Assembly: GCA_905250125.1 (NCBI GenBank)
Contig: CAJNOL010000141.1
Location: forward strand, 81,492-145,491
Reading direction: 5' to 3'
DNA length: 64,000 nucleotides
Source: Rotaria sordida
Taxonomy: Eukaryota; Rotifera; Eurotatoria; Philodinida; Philodinidae
The position numbers and the translations under genes are program-made. The notes beneath the pieces are model-generated. The model did not search any database. It was not told where the DNA came from and was given only the letters and a program-made list of their open reading frames with translations. Shown piece after piece: positions 24,813-35,281 of this stretch; the first letter of the stretch is position 1; the number at the start of each line of letters is the position of its first letter.

Positions 24813-25945
24813 ATGCCTATTATGACAATACGTTCTATCCACCCAACTGTATATACTATTGATCCTTGCTAATTATTGATTGTTGGTGGTACAACATCAT
24901 CATTAGGTGCTTTACTATCGGCTTCAAAAATTCTTAGTAAACCTACATGTTTACTTGAACCAACTGATTGAATGATTGGTGAACAATTAACAGCTGAACT
25001 TCTAAGTGCACCTGACTTTGCTTATCACACTTAAAAGATAAGGATACTAATTTTACCCTAGATATTGGTATATTCTATAATACTGTTATTAAACGTATTA
25101 CTAAAGATTCAAGTAATCGTCGTATAATTCAAATAGATGCGATACAACGTTCTAAACGACACACATCTTCTGAACATCGTCGATTTTTATCTGAAGAACT
25201 ACCTGATTGGTATTCAAAAGAAGATAGTTCATGATTCAGAAAAAATGAATTATTATTTAGAAATATATCATTTGTAATTGAAGGTGCCGCCATGATTGAG
25301 TGGTTACGTGGTTCGACACGTATCCACAAGATACTGTGTTCAAATCTCAGTAGCACCATCCATGGAATGATCCTGGACAAGTCACTAACGACTAAGTTGT
25401 CTCGAATGACTCATTCGCAGCGTGCTGAATACATCGTTAGTCAGTACGTTAGACGGAAGGAGTACAGATACCGCCGTCTGTAAAAAGAAAAAGACGATAG
25501 AAACCGGCTGCATGTGGATCCTAATATTAATCACGGCTGGCCACAACCGACGATAAGCCTATGGGAGATTATTATTATTATTATTAATTGAAGGTAGTTC
25601 ATGGGATGAAGTATTAGTATTATCTAATACAAATTATATACAAGGTTTAATGGAAGAACTCGATGGTGATATATCAATTTTCTCATGAACATTACAACTA
25701 TTAATGGTCATGTACATGAAATAATGGTGAAAAGATTTTTAGTTAGTTCAGTAACTTGTTTACACGTCCATTGGAGTTTTCAATTGGACAAGCAGGTGAT
25801 ATAATTGAAATATTTACAGTTCAAAATAGTTTACAAAATATAGGTGAAATGCTCAAAGGTGAACATTTAAAACGTGTGCAATTATTAGTGAAGACGTTCA
25901 CACCGCCATGCCATAGACAATCAATCGCACATGATAACCAAATGA
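24813..25945 (+). pseudogene. Decayed copy of the FAD-dependent oxidoreductase gene
   Basis: Seen: this segment is highly similar at nucleotide level to 28240-29880 but cannot be read through. It keeps the nucleotide-binding start (IVGGTTSSLGALLSASKIL), the SNRRIIQIDAIQRSKR block and the FSIGQAGDIIEI end. Compared with the intact copy it lacks about 150 bp after the start region and several hundred bases of the second half, has early stops, and is split by a SINE at 25286-25585. It is intron-free like its source. Inference: an older tandem duplicate, 3.4 kb upstream of the working gene. No matching copy of the neighbouring glycosidase is seen beside it. Confidence 0.9.
25286..25585 (+). mobile_element. 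tRNA-derived SINE with 10-bp target-site duplication
   Basis: Seen: 300 bp inserted in the oxidoreductase pseudogene, flanked by AATTGAAGGT at 25276-25285 and again at 25586-25595. The intact paralogue (near 28833-28842) has the same 10 bases once, so the empty site is present in the window. The element starts GCCGCCATGATTGAGTGGTT (tRNA 5' end plus A-box-like sequence), has a B-box-like GTTCAAATCTC about 50 bp on, followed by GTAGCACCA, and ends in an ATT-repeat tail. It is visibly more GC-rich than its surroundings. Known: a tRNA-like head with Pol III boxes, an unrelated body, a simple-repeat tail and variable-length duplications define SINEs mobilised by LINE enzymes. No protein is encoded. 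The partner LINE is unknown. Confidence 0.82.
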
Positions 25946-28204
25946 TTAATTTTATTTACTCCATGTTTAGGTTTTGTCCTCTTTTCTTTTCAAATATTCA
26001 TTTCGTTGTGTAAATTTCTTAAAAAAATTGTTTTTTTTTCGATGAGTAGATAGCCTGTACTTATATTGTTTATTATTAATTTAATAAAGATCACCTCTTT
26101 CTCAACAATCAATCTTGGATCACATACATTCGAATCGTATGAAATTTTCAGCCCAATATCATAAGGTTTTCGGGAGATATTCAACAAACAGTTCATTTGA
26201 CAATCCAAAATACTCTGTGAGCTTTCATTCTATATATTTAATTTTTTTATGTAGAAGTGCATGTCAAGATGCAGAGGATGACAGAGTTCTTTTTTTTTTT
26301 AATTCTTACTGTTTAAGCGGAGAAAAAGGACGAATAGTTCAATGTCTCGAAAAATAGCGCTCAAATTATAAAAGTACTCTTTATATAATAGTAACAAAGC
26401 TTAAATAAAAAAAGAAGCTCTGTCATGTCCAGCATTCTGGCATGCTCTTTCAAACAAAATTAAATATATAGGATGAAGGTCCATAGAAGATTCTGGGTTG
26501 CATGAACGAAAAAGTGTAAACAGAGAAAAAGATTTCTCGCTTTTGATTAGACCTCAGGCTATTATCTCAATTTCAATTTTTCACTTAAAAATATGAACAA
26601 CAATTTTAAGTTGTAATATCTAGAGCCAAAAATTGAACATGTTTAATTTATTTTAAAATATAATTATCGAAAGGAATATTCAGATTTAATTTTCTTTAGA
26701 TATGTTTTTATATATTTCTCTTTTACAATATATCAACACTTTTAATTTAATGATTCATTATTAAATACATTAATTTAAACAGAATCATCAATATATAAAA
26801 TAAACATCTTTCTTCTGTTAGCAATCAAAGAAGTATCATAACAACTACTTTTTTCAAAACTTTTTATAATAATTTGCAATGATACTATTAGCTATGTTTC
26901 AGATTAAATGAAAAAGTATATTTGTGAAAAAACTTGCAGAACAACACAAGCTCAACTCCAAATCATTGGTTTATAAAAAAAGAAAAAAGAAGAAGATAGA
27001 CATGAAAAAAGGACGAAAATGATACACTCGTTGCTATTTTTTATCACATCGTTTAATAAAACAGTGCGAAGACATGATAGTGTTAGGTAACTAGTAAAAA
27101 GATGAAGCAACGAATAAATATTCTTATGCACTTTATCTCTTTATTCTCACATTGTTAATGTATCCTCTTATCAGATTTACCGATAAACAGAAACATTCAT
27201 TTCTCATCAAGCAGACTCTAGTTATGAAAAAAACGAAGTGGGTAATTAGTTCATTTACGATTAACAACATCTAATTTTTCTTCAAAAGCTATTTTATTTA
27301 TCTAAATTTCTTGTACTAGAAGAACGTATACTTATCTAAGTGCTTAGAAAAATCTACGTACAATAGTATTAAAATGAAACTTACCTAACTCATATATTGA
27401 TCATCTATAGCCAAATATTATTTTTACACTAGAATACTACAATTCGTTAGATACTTTCTATCGGATTAAATTCTCTAACATATGTAACGAATATCTACAT
27501 CAAATGATGATATATTATTTGATATGGAACTTGAGTAAGTTCGACTTTCTGTACTTGACATAGAAAAAGAAAAATGATATGATATAGATTATGATACAGT
27601 AAATACATCAATATTTGCTTATCCCAAGAACAACATGTTGACGAATGCGCTTTACTAACGATAGAGGAAATGAATAAATACAGATAAGAATACAATTATA
27701 CATGCCATTTTTTTAGTTAGAAACTAATTAAATAAAGTCCTTTCTTACATTTACTTAGTAACCGAGGAGAAAGGTCTTTAATCTCGAGAGGCAATTATAC
27801 TGATAGATATTCATAGATCTGTTTATTAGTTTCTTCTAATCAAATAGATATCTTTGTTATTATTTACGGCTCGATACGGTTGATATATCTAAAAATATCA
27901 ACTTATGTGATGCATAACTACTAATAAAAAAAAACAATTTACCTACTAAAAATATCAGTAAGACATATGATTCATACAAAGATAATTACGTTGTTCAGAT
28001 GTAAACAATTATTCAATAATAGTCACATCATAAAAATACTATTTGAAATGTACTCAGATTCATCTGATAAAAATTCATATAATAATGCATAAGCAATATA
28101 TAACAGAAGGATTAACTTAATTTGCTTCAACTACTAAAGTTATAACAGCAGTTGGATAAATATATTACTGTTTTATGTTTAGTCTTTAGATTAATTAGAA
28201 AAAT
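25946..28204. other. Intergenic upstream of FAD oxidoreductase
   Basis: No gene recognised in 2.3 kb of AT-rich DNA. Open frames at 26115-26357 and 27495-27695 look like chance. Just before the oxidoreductase start is TTTAGTCTTTAG (about 28177-28188), a possible cis or spliced-leader acceptor. Confidence 0.45.
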
Positions 28205-29881
28205 ATGTTTGTATTTATTATATTTTTCATAACAATAAATTCCATCCATTCGTCTATACGTACTATTGATGATTGTCAATTGTTGATTATTGGTGGTACA
28301 ACATCAGCATTAGGTGCTCTACTATCAGCTTCAAAAATTCTTAATACACCTACATGTTTACTTGAACCAACTGATTGGATTGGTGGACAATTAACAGCTG
28401 AACTTCTAAGTGCACCTGATTTTGCTTATCACATTATAAAAGATAAGGATACTAATTTTACTCTAAATGTTGGTTCTATTGATCGACAATTAAATAATCA
28501 AAATCCACTTTTTGTAAAAATGCTTAATATTCTTGGAAATACTGGTCATTGTTGGGTGTCACCAAAATGTTCTATTCCTGAATTATTTCATTCTCAAGTC
28601 ATATTATCATTAGTTAATAATACTCGTATATTCTATAATACTGTTATTAAACATATTACTAAAGATTCAAGTAATCGTCGTATAATACAAATAGATGCGA
28701 TACAACGTTCTAAACGACAGACATCTTCTGAACATTGTCGATTTTTATCTGAAGAATTACCTGATTGGTATTCAAAAGAAGATAGTTTATGGTTTACAAA
28801 AAATGAATTATCATTTAGAAATATATCATTTGTAATTGAAGGTAGTTCATGGGGTGAAGTATTAGTATTATCTAATGCAAGTTATATACAAGGTTTAATG
28901 GAAGAATTCGACGGTGATACGTCAGGTATTGGAAATTCAACATGTGGTCAATCATTTACATTTGATTTTCTTGAACAACTACGTGAGACACCTGTCGATG
29001 AATTACCTAATCCATTACCTGAACCAACTGGAGGAGCAAATTATTCATTTGAACATTTAACATGGGAACGTATATGGACATATAGAAGAGTAAACACATC
29101 TGCACCGGATTCAAACATAGTTGCAGTCAATGATTTAACAATACAGAATTGGTCGGAAGGTAATGATTATCGAAAGGAATACTTTTTTCTATCTCCATCT
29201 GATACACAACATCAACGTGATACTAATCAATGGCAAGGTGGAGTCAATTTAGATGCTATTGAAAATGCTGAAAGATTAGCTTATGGCTATCATTATTGGT
29301 ATCGAAAAAATGCACCAACACAATGGACAAATCGAACAGTTCTCATACGATCGATTTCAGCAGCAGGTACGTGTCATGGTCTAGCAAAAATGCCTTATTT
29401 ACGAGAATCACGTCGATCAATTGGTTTTGAAAATTTTCTTATGAATATTACAACTATTAGTGGTTATGCACGTAATTTACATGGATATATTTTTGATGAT
29501 CGTTTATGTATAGGTGCTTACAATGTTGATATTCATTCTATGGTCCAATGTACTTATCCATCATATATGCATGAATCCTATTCAATACTTCCTTACTATA
29601 TACCTTTACGTGCAATGACTAATCGAGATATTGATAATTTAATTGTAATTGGTAAAACAATGGCACAAACATTTTTAGTTAATTCAGCAACTCGTTTGCA
29701 TCCAGTCGAATTTTCCATAGGACAAGCAGCAGGTGTAGTTGGAACATATGCAGTTCAGAATAATTTACAAAATATAACTGAAATACTCAGAGAAGAACAT
29801 TTAAAACGTGTGCAATCAATTGTAAAGGAATTTACTCCAACATCATGGACAATCAATGGAACACGATATCCAGATGATTGA
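28205..29881 (+). CDS. Secreted FAD-dependent oxidoreductase (FAD_oxidored-like), intronless
   Basis: Seen: one uninterrupted 558-residue frame. Residues 1-17 form a hydrophobic signal peptide (MFVFIIFFITINSIHSS). Next comes a dinucleotide-binding fold with GGTTSALGALLSASK (residues 30-44) and LLEPTDWIGGQLTAE. The far C-terminus has IVIGKTMAQTFLVNSATRLH followed by EFSIGQAAGVVGTYAVQN, the usual closing FAD contact of this family. Many N-x-S/T sites fit secretion. Known: such proteins are common in bacteria and fungi, often near carbohydrate genes; the substrate is usually unknown, so I assign none. No introns, although animal-type neighbours have one every 100-200 bp, and a GH31 gene follows 53 bp downstream. 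Inference: horizontally acquired. A decayed duplicate lies at 24.8-25.9 kb. Confidence 0.85.
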   Translation: MFVFIIFFITINSIHSSIRTIDDCQLLIIGGTTSALGALLSASKILNTPTCLLEPTDWIGGQLTAELLSAPDFAYHIIKDKDTNFTLNVGSIDRQLNNQNPLFVKMLNILGNTGHCWVSPKCSIPELFHSQVILSLVNNTRIFYNTVIKHITKDSSNRRIIQIDAIQRSKRQTSSEHCRFLSEELPDWYSKEDSLWFTKNELSFRNISFVIEGSSWGEVLVLSNASYIQGLMEEFDGDTSGIGNSTCGQSFTFDFLEQLRETPVDELPNPLPEPTGGANYSFEHLTWERIWTYRRVNTSAPDSNIVAVNDLTIQNWSEGNDYRKEYFFLSPSDTQHQRDTNQWQGGVNLDAIENAERLAYGYHYWYRKNAPTQWTNRTVLIRSISAAGTCHGLAKMPYLRESRRSIGFENFLMNITTISGYARNLHGYIFDDRLCIGAYNVDIHSMVQCTYPSYMHESYSILPYYIPLRAMTNRDIDNLIVIGKTMAQTFLVNSATRLHPVEFSIGQAAGVVGTYAVQNNLQNITEILREEHLKRVQSIVKEFTPTSWTINGTRYPDD

Positions 29882-29899
29882 CTTGCTTGATCTAATAAT

Positions 29900-29934
29900 C
29901 TTTTTCAATTTCTTTTTTTGTTTCTTTCTAGATA
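29900..29934 (+). promoter_or_regulatory. Pyrimidine tract and splice acceptor before GH31 start
   Basis: Seen: the 53-bp gap between the oxidoreductase stop and the GH31 ATG is almost all pyrimidine (TTTCTTTTTTTGTTTCTTTC) and ends in TAG three bases before the ATG. There is no room for an ordinary promoter. Known: bdelloid rotifers use spliced-leader trans-splicing. Inference: a trans-splice acceptor resolving a two-gene transcript. A cis-intron joining the two frames would require skipping the conserved-looking end of the first protein, so I think it less likely. Confidence 0.5.
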
Positions 29935-32322
29935 ATGTTTTATGAAGATTCGATTCAACATGTAACCTTACATTGGACACGAGATGATAAAACAAATAGT
30001 ATAATTTTTTCTCAAGATAATTCATCAACAAAATATATAATCACTGTTTTAACTAATAATCTTATTCGTATTCGAGTTTGGCCTAAAGGAAAACCCGTCA
30101 CTACACGTACATGGGCTATTGTTGATCATGACACAAATGATGTTCCATATGAAGGTCGTCTGCGTCATGAAATTCCAATAATTAAGAATAATAATGAGTC
30201 CTGTTTTTTCAAAATACTTAATGATAAAAATCAAGTAATTTTATCTACTGAGAAACTTACATGTAAAATTCATCTACATAAACCATTTGCAATAACATGG
30301 ATTATAAATAATGAAATTCTTTTACAAGATAATCCTATTTGTGGTTATCAATATGATGATTCAATACAACAATTTCGTCATACATTATCACGACCATATA
30401 TTGAAAATGAGTATTATTATTATGGTTTAGGTGAAAAAAGTGGTCCAATTGATAAAAAATTTCGTCGATATCGTATGAGAAATATGGATGCTATGGGTTA
30501 TAATGCTGAATATAGTGATCCACTTTATAAACATATACCATTTTATATAACATTACGACATGATCGTGCATTTGGTTTATTTTATGATACAACATATGAT
30601 TGTACATTTGATATGGGTTGTGAAATAAATAATTATTTAGGTAATATGTTATATTTTGAAACAAAAGATCCTGATCTTGATTATTATTTTATTAATGGAC
30701 CTTTAATTGAACATGTTATTGAACAATATACAAAATTAACTGGTCATTGTCCATTAGCACCAAAATGGACACTTGGTTATTTAGGTTCAGCAATGAAATA
30801 TACTGATTCATTAAATGCACAAAATATGCTTAAAAAATTTATTGATAATTGTTTAAAATATAATATTGAATGTACTGGTTTTCATTTATCATCTGGTTAT
30901 TCAATGAATAGTGATGATGGTAAACGTTATGTATTTATTTGGGATAAAAAACGTGTTCCATCACCATTAACAGTAACAACAAATTTTCATCAAGCTGGAA
31001 TGAAAATTTTAGCTAATATAAAACCAGCTATGCTTACAACACATCCAGATTTTAATGAATGTCGTTCATTATTTATACAAGATGAATATAAAAATCAACC
31101 TGATCTTGCACCATTTTGGGGTGGTCTTGGTGCACATTTAGATTTTACTAATCCAAATACTGTTGAATGGTGGAAAAATCAAATAATAACAAAATTATTA
31201 GCTAATGGAATTGATTGTACATGGAATGATAATAATGAATTTAATATACAAAATTCTCATGCAAAATGTTTTAATGGTCAATTAATTGAAAGTATGAGAT
31301 CTATACAAACAATATTAATGGTTAAAGCATCATATGATGCACAAATAACAACAAATTCTAAATCTCGTCCATGGTTATTAACACGTGCTGCATGTTCAGG
31401 TACACAACGGTATGGTGGTACATGGACAGGAGATAATTATTGTTCATGGCATACATTAAAATATAATATACCAATGGGTTTAAATTTATCTTTAAGTGGT
31501 TTTCCATTAATTGGTCATGATATAGGTGGATTTGCTGGTGAAAAACCTTCACTTGAATTGTTTGTTCGATGGATACAAAATGGAATATTTCATCCAAGAT
31601 TTTGTGTACATTCATGGCGTTCAAATCAAAATCAAAATCAAAATCAAAATGATGATGATAATGATGATGATAATAGTGAAAATTCATTATGGATGTATCC
31701 AGATGCATTACCACTTATATATGATGCATTAAATTTTCGTAAACGTTTACAACCATATTTATATTCACTTTTACATGAAGCTATGATAACTGGTCATCCA
31801 ATAATTCGTCCAACTGTTTATCATTTTCAATCTGATATTAAATGTCGTAATCAATCATTTGAATTTCTTCTTGGTCCATGGTTACTTGTTGCATCTGTTT
31901 ATGAAGAACATGCAATTAATCGAACATTATATTTACCATCTGGTACAAAATGGTATAATTTTTGGACAGATGAAATTTATAATGGTGGACAAATGATAAC
32001 TGTATCAGCAACATTAGATATGTTTCCATTATTTGTACGTGAAGGTGCATTATTACCATTTGAAATTGAAGAACATTTAGAAATACGTGTTTATCCATTT
32101 GAAGAAGATGGTACTAGTGAATTTAATTTATATGATGATGATGGTGAAACAATGAATGATTATAATGAATCGGAAGGAAAATTTGATTTACAAACAATTC
32201 GTCTTTCATGTAATCAACGTCAAATACGTATTGAACCATTTGTTATTGTAGGAAAATCGAAAGCTATACAATGGCGTTTTCCTACAAATGAAAAGCGATT
32301 TTATGAAATAACTGAAGGATAA
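29935..32322 (+). CDS. Glycoside hydrolase family 31 (alpha-glucosidase-like), intronless
   Basis: Seen: a single 795-residue frame. It has a GH31 N-terminal beta-sandwich with YYYGLGEKSG, then the barrel with PKWTLGYLGSAM, WNDNNEF (nucleophile Asp432), RPWLLTRAACSGTQRYGG and TWTGDN (acid/base Asp500). GHDIGGFAGEKPSLELFVRW and GIFHPRFCVHSW follow, then C-terminal beta domains. The GHDIGGFAG and PRF.xHS motifs resemble bacterial and fungal alpha-glucosidases more than animal lysosomal ones. No signal peptide at the chosen ATG, so it is probably cytosolic, unlike the secreted enzyme upstream. An Asn/Gln/Asp-rich low-complexity loop lies at about residues 563-582. Known: GH31 enzymes retain configuration and cleave terminal alpha-glucosides or alpha-xylosides; the exact substrate cannot be read from sequence alone. 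Lack of introns supports horizontal origin together with the preceding gene. Confidence 0.9.
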   Translation: MFYEDSIQHVTLHWTRDDKTNSIIFSQDNSSTKYIITVLTNNLIRIRVWPKGKPVTTRTWAIVDHDTNDVPYEGRLRHEIPIIKNNNESCFFKILNDKNQVILSTEKLTCKIHLHKPFAITWIINNEILLQDNPICGYQYDDSIQQFRHTLSRPYIENEYYYYGLGEKSGPIDKKFRRYRMRNMDAMGYNAEYSDPLYKHIPFYITLRHDRAFGLFYDTTYDCTFDMGCEINNYLGNMLYFETKDPDLDYYFINGPLIEHVIEQYTKLTGHCPLAPKWTLGYLGSAMKYTDSLNAQNMLKKFIDNCLKYNIECTGFHLSSGYSMNSDDGKRYVFIWDKKRVPSPLTVTTNFHQAGMKILANIKPAMLTTHPDFNECRSLFIQDEYKNQPDLAPFWGGLGAHLDFTNPNTVEWWKNQIITKLLANGIDCTWNDNNEFNIQNSHAKCFNGQLIESMRSIQTILMVKASYDAQITTNSKSRPWLLTRAACSGTQRYGGTWTGDNYCSWHTLKYNIPMGLNLSLSGFPLIGHDIGGFAGEKPSLELFVRWIQNGIFHPRFCVHSWRSNQNQNQNQNDDDNDDDNSENSLWMYPDALPLIYDALNFRKRLQPYLYSLLHEAMITGHPIIRPTVYHFQSDIKCRNQSFEFLLGPWLLVASVYEEHAINRTLYLPSGTKWYNFWTDEIYNGGQMITVSATLDMFPLFVREGALLPFEIEEHLEIRVYPFEEDGTSEFNLYDDDGETMNDYNESEGKFDLQTIRLSCNQRQIRIEPFVIVGKSKAIQWRFPTNEKRFYEITEG

Positions 32323-32547
32323 TTTCATATAGTTGTAATATAATGTGATTCATTTTTATTTTCTTGTTTTAGCTTTCTTTTTTTTTAATAAAATAAATCT
32401 TGATATTATATATGAAATTTAAAAATTTACATAGTTCTTTTTAATCATTATCATGATATTTCTTATTTGAAAAATCAGAAATGATAGCTATAGTATAAAT
32501 CAAAATTTTCAGCAACAATCATTTACACATCGTATTAAGATAATATA

Positions 32548-33211
32548 GAGTCTTGAACAAAAGTAGCTGCCATTCCATGAAGTACTACTATTCTTTATGA
32601 TATTTTGTGCTAGAATTATAATTCAGACATCAACTTATCTCAACTATGTTGGCATAAATATTTTTGTCCAACTCCTCATTCGAAAGGCTACTGTCGTAAC
32701 TATCTCTCGTCTACATTTCGTTAGAAATCATTGTAAAATAACGGAGACATTGTCTTTTCATTAAGAATGTTTGTTAAAGAGCAAATGTTATTTTTTTCAT
32801 AAGATAAGTATATTCCACCGTGACTTTTACCAATTCATTTGAAAATTTTAGCCGAAATTTTTCATGAGATGACGAATCCATTCTAAAATTTTTAGAGCTG
32901 TAGAACTTAATGAAGTCGAGTTAGCGCTATGACATGGGTTCACTAGCTCAGAGCCTACTAATTACTATGATCTTGACTATGTGCTACGCCCTTCGGTGAC
33001 AACAAAATAGATATATGTAACTGCTTTTAGTACTAAAAACAAGAAACAATAGTCACTTGTAGAATAGCAAAATGATGAACAAAAACATTTCAAGTGCATG
33101 CCAACCGATGGAGGAAAGATTTATTATCGGCAGTATGTACCCAAAACATGATTGCAGCATCATAAACCAATAGTAGTACTTAATGAGGATGGCTACTTTT
33201 GACAAGGACTC
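32548..33211. mobile_element. TA-flanked MITE with long terminal inverted repeats
   Basis: Seen: GAGTCTTGAACAAAAGTAGC at the left end and its near-complement at the right (ending GGACTC), each continuing through AAGTACTACTATT for about 60 bp in total. TA flanks both ends (32546-32547 and 33212-33213). The 664-bp element has no coding frame. Same superfamily style (Tc1/mariner) as family X but different termini. It lies just past the GH31 gene; 32323-32547 holds only the presumed 3' end of that gene. Confidence 0.72.
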
Positions 33212-33411
33212 TAAATCGGTATGTTGTTGAAAGGTCGAAAGAAAAAATGTCGAAGCTAGAAAGTGGCGAAAGAAAAAATGATATATATGATAAATGTTAA
33301 CTTTAGGCGTTTGTAACTTATTAATGCTTTTCTCATTATTCTGTTTGTTTGATATGTATGCTCTTCGTCAAAAGTTACATCAAGCTTATTTATAAGAAAT
33401 TTGCGTGTTTA

Positions 33412-33490
33412 TATTGATGATTTATATTTCGATGATATTCATTTCGGCGATCTTTTTTTTTTTCGATAATGTTCGTTTCGGCTATGAGAC
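33412..33490. repeat. Degenerate TTCGATGATATTCATTTCGG tandem motif
   Basis: Seen: two imperfect units about 45 bp apart, TTCGATGATATTCATTTCGG and TTCGATAATGTTCGTTTCGG. A closely related unit occurs at about 56967-56995. Function unknown; possibly the end of a dispersed element. Confidence 0.4.
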
Positions 33491-35277
33491 TTGCGTTCAT
33501 ATAGAGTAATATCAATCGTTTCTGTCTGATATAAATGTCAGATTTTTCAAATGATTCTTGTATAAGATAAAATCATTTGATATACCTTTTATCTTTTTCA
33601 TTGTCTGTAGGTAGAATTTGTTCTACATAGAGGATATATAGATAATTATCAAGAAATAGTTTTACTTGTCGTTTAATAGATTAACCGTTGTTTTTGATAT
33701 GTATTAGTATAAAATAGTTCAAAAGTCATTCTATTGAATAAAAAAAAAAAAGTTTGATACCATCATTATAATTCAATTAAATGAGTTACTTCTTTTATTC
33801 ATGATAGAAGAAATATACATAATTTCTATTCATAAATCTTCTTTGAAATATGATCATTGGTTTCGATAAAGAATTCTTATTCATCTATTTCCTTATACTT
33901 CTATCACTTGATCTATACAAATGAGTTTCAGCTGTAAACAATGAGATATTATTGAAAAACGGCAATATCGTTTTTCATAACTTGTTTGAAGTTAATATTC
34001 TTTATCATGGTCAACAATAATCTTCCATAACAGCAATTATTTCTTGACATTCATCTCATAAATATGGATCATGTATATCGTTGTACCAATGCGGTTAAAA
34101 AAAAAACATTTTCTTGCATCAAAATATAACGAAGATACTCAAATTTTTTGTTTTCAATAAATCGGTGTTTTGCTATTCAGTATTCTTAATGTTGTACAAT
34201 CTTTGTTCTATATCAAATGATACAACATCTGGATTGAATTATTCTTATTATATTTTTTCTGTTATTCTTTTGTTGATATTATTTTCTTAGTTCTATGAAT
34301 GATAATTAATTTACTCAATTACACATTGAGTATCATCGGTTTTTTTTTGTTTTATGTATTGATTTTCATTTATTTTATGTAATTCCTTTTGAGATTTGAG
34401 TTGATGAAAAGTTTACATAGAATAGATAAGTATCTTCTTATCATTTCTGTCGTCGAGTCACGCGAAAAATATATAACAATCAAATGAATTACTTTGCTAT
34501 GTGAGAAAGATATTGTTTTATTCCCTTTCTAGTTTGTTCTCAGGGGAGATTATTGCAGAAGCATACGTGTTATGCATATTTCAATTGATTGAAGGTCGAT
34601 GATCTAACCAATTTTTCTTTCGAACTTTGAATGATCAAACAATAGTTATAGCTTTTTGTTCAAAATTATAAAATAAATAAAATTTATCTCTATACAATTT
34701 TGAAATATCAACCATTTTAAAGTATTGTCTAGAAAAAATAATGAATAATCAATCAAATAATAGATCTACTTGTGAAATATTTTATATTTAAGATAGAAAA
34801 AAACATGTCGAGCCATTATTGAACAATTAATTGGATTTATTAATTCATCAATATTGCAGATTCTTCTTTAGATAAAAAAAAACAATCAATTTTCAACAAA
34901 GATAACATATAGATGAAATGAAAATATTAGTCGAAATTTCGTTGAAAAGTTGAGCAAATCAACTAAGATTGTAGGATATCTCGATCTTGATATAAAATAT
35001 CTCATGAGAAGTTATATTTCACGTCTCTAAATTTTCAATACATTTTATAACGCTATGAAGTCTTTAAAAAAAACAAATTGTTAAAAATTTTTTCATTGAA
35101 TTGTTATAATAACTGTTGGTTTTCTTTTTGTGGATTCAACAATTTGATGAATAAAATTGTGAAAGAATTTTATTCTTGTCAGACTTTTAAATTTACTTGC
35201 GTTGTTCAAAAATACAAGATTTTCAATAAGGTTTCAATACATAAAATTATCTTTGTGAAAGCAACTTTCAAAGTCTC
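33491..35277. other. Intergenic, no gene seen
   Basis: AT-rich DNA with long A and T runs and no recognisable gene, RNA or paired repeat. The 67-codon frame at 35078-35281 has no family resemblance. Confidence 0.4.
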
Positions 35278-35281
35278 TTAA

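Noticed and set aside
25286-25360. A functional tRNA gene
   Set aside because: The head resembles a tRNA with A- and B-box-like words, but pairing is poor, it is followed by an unrelated body and ATT tail, and it sits between target duplications, so it is part of a SINE.
29822-29931. A cis-intron fusing the FAD oxidoreductase to GH31 (GTAAAG near 29822 to the AG at 29931)
   Set aside because: It would delete the last 20 residues of the first protein, whose counterpart is still visible in the decayed copy, and would be the only intron in either gene.
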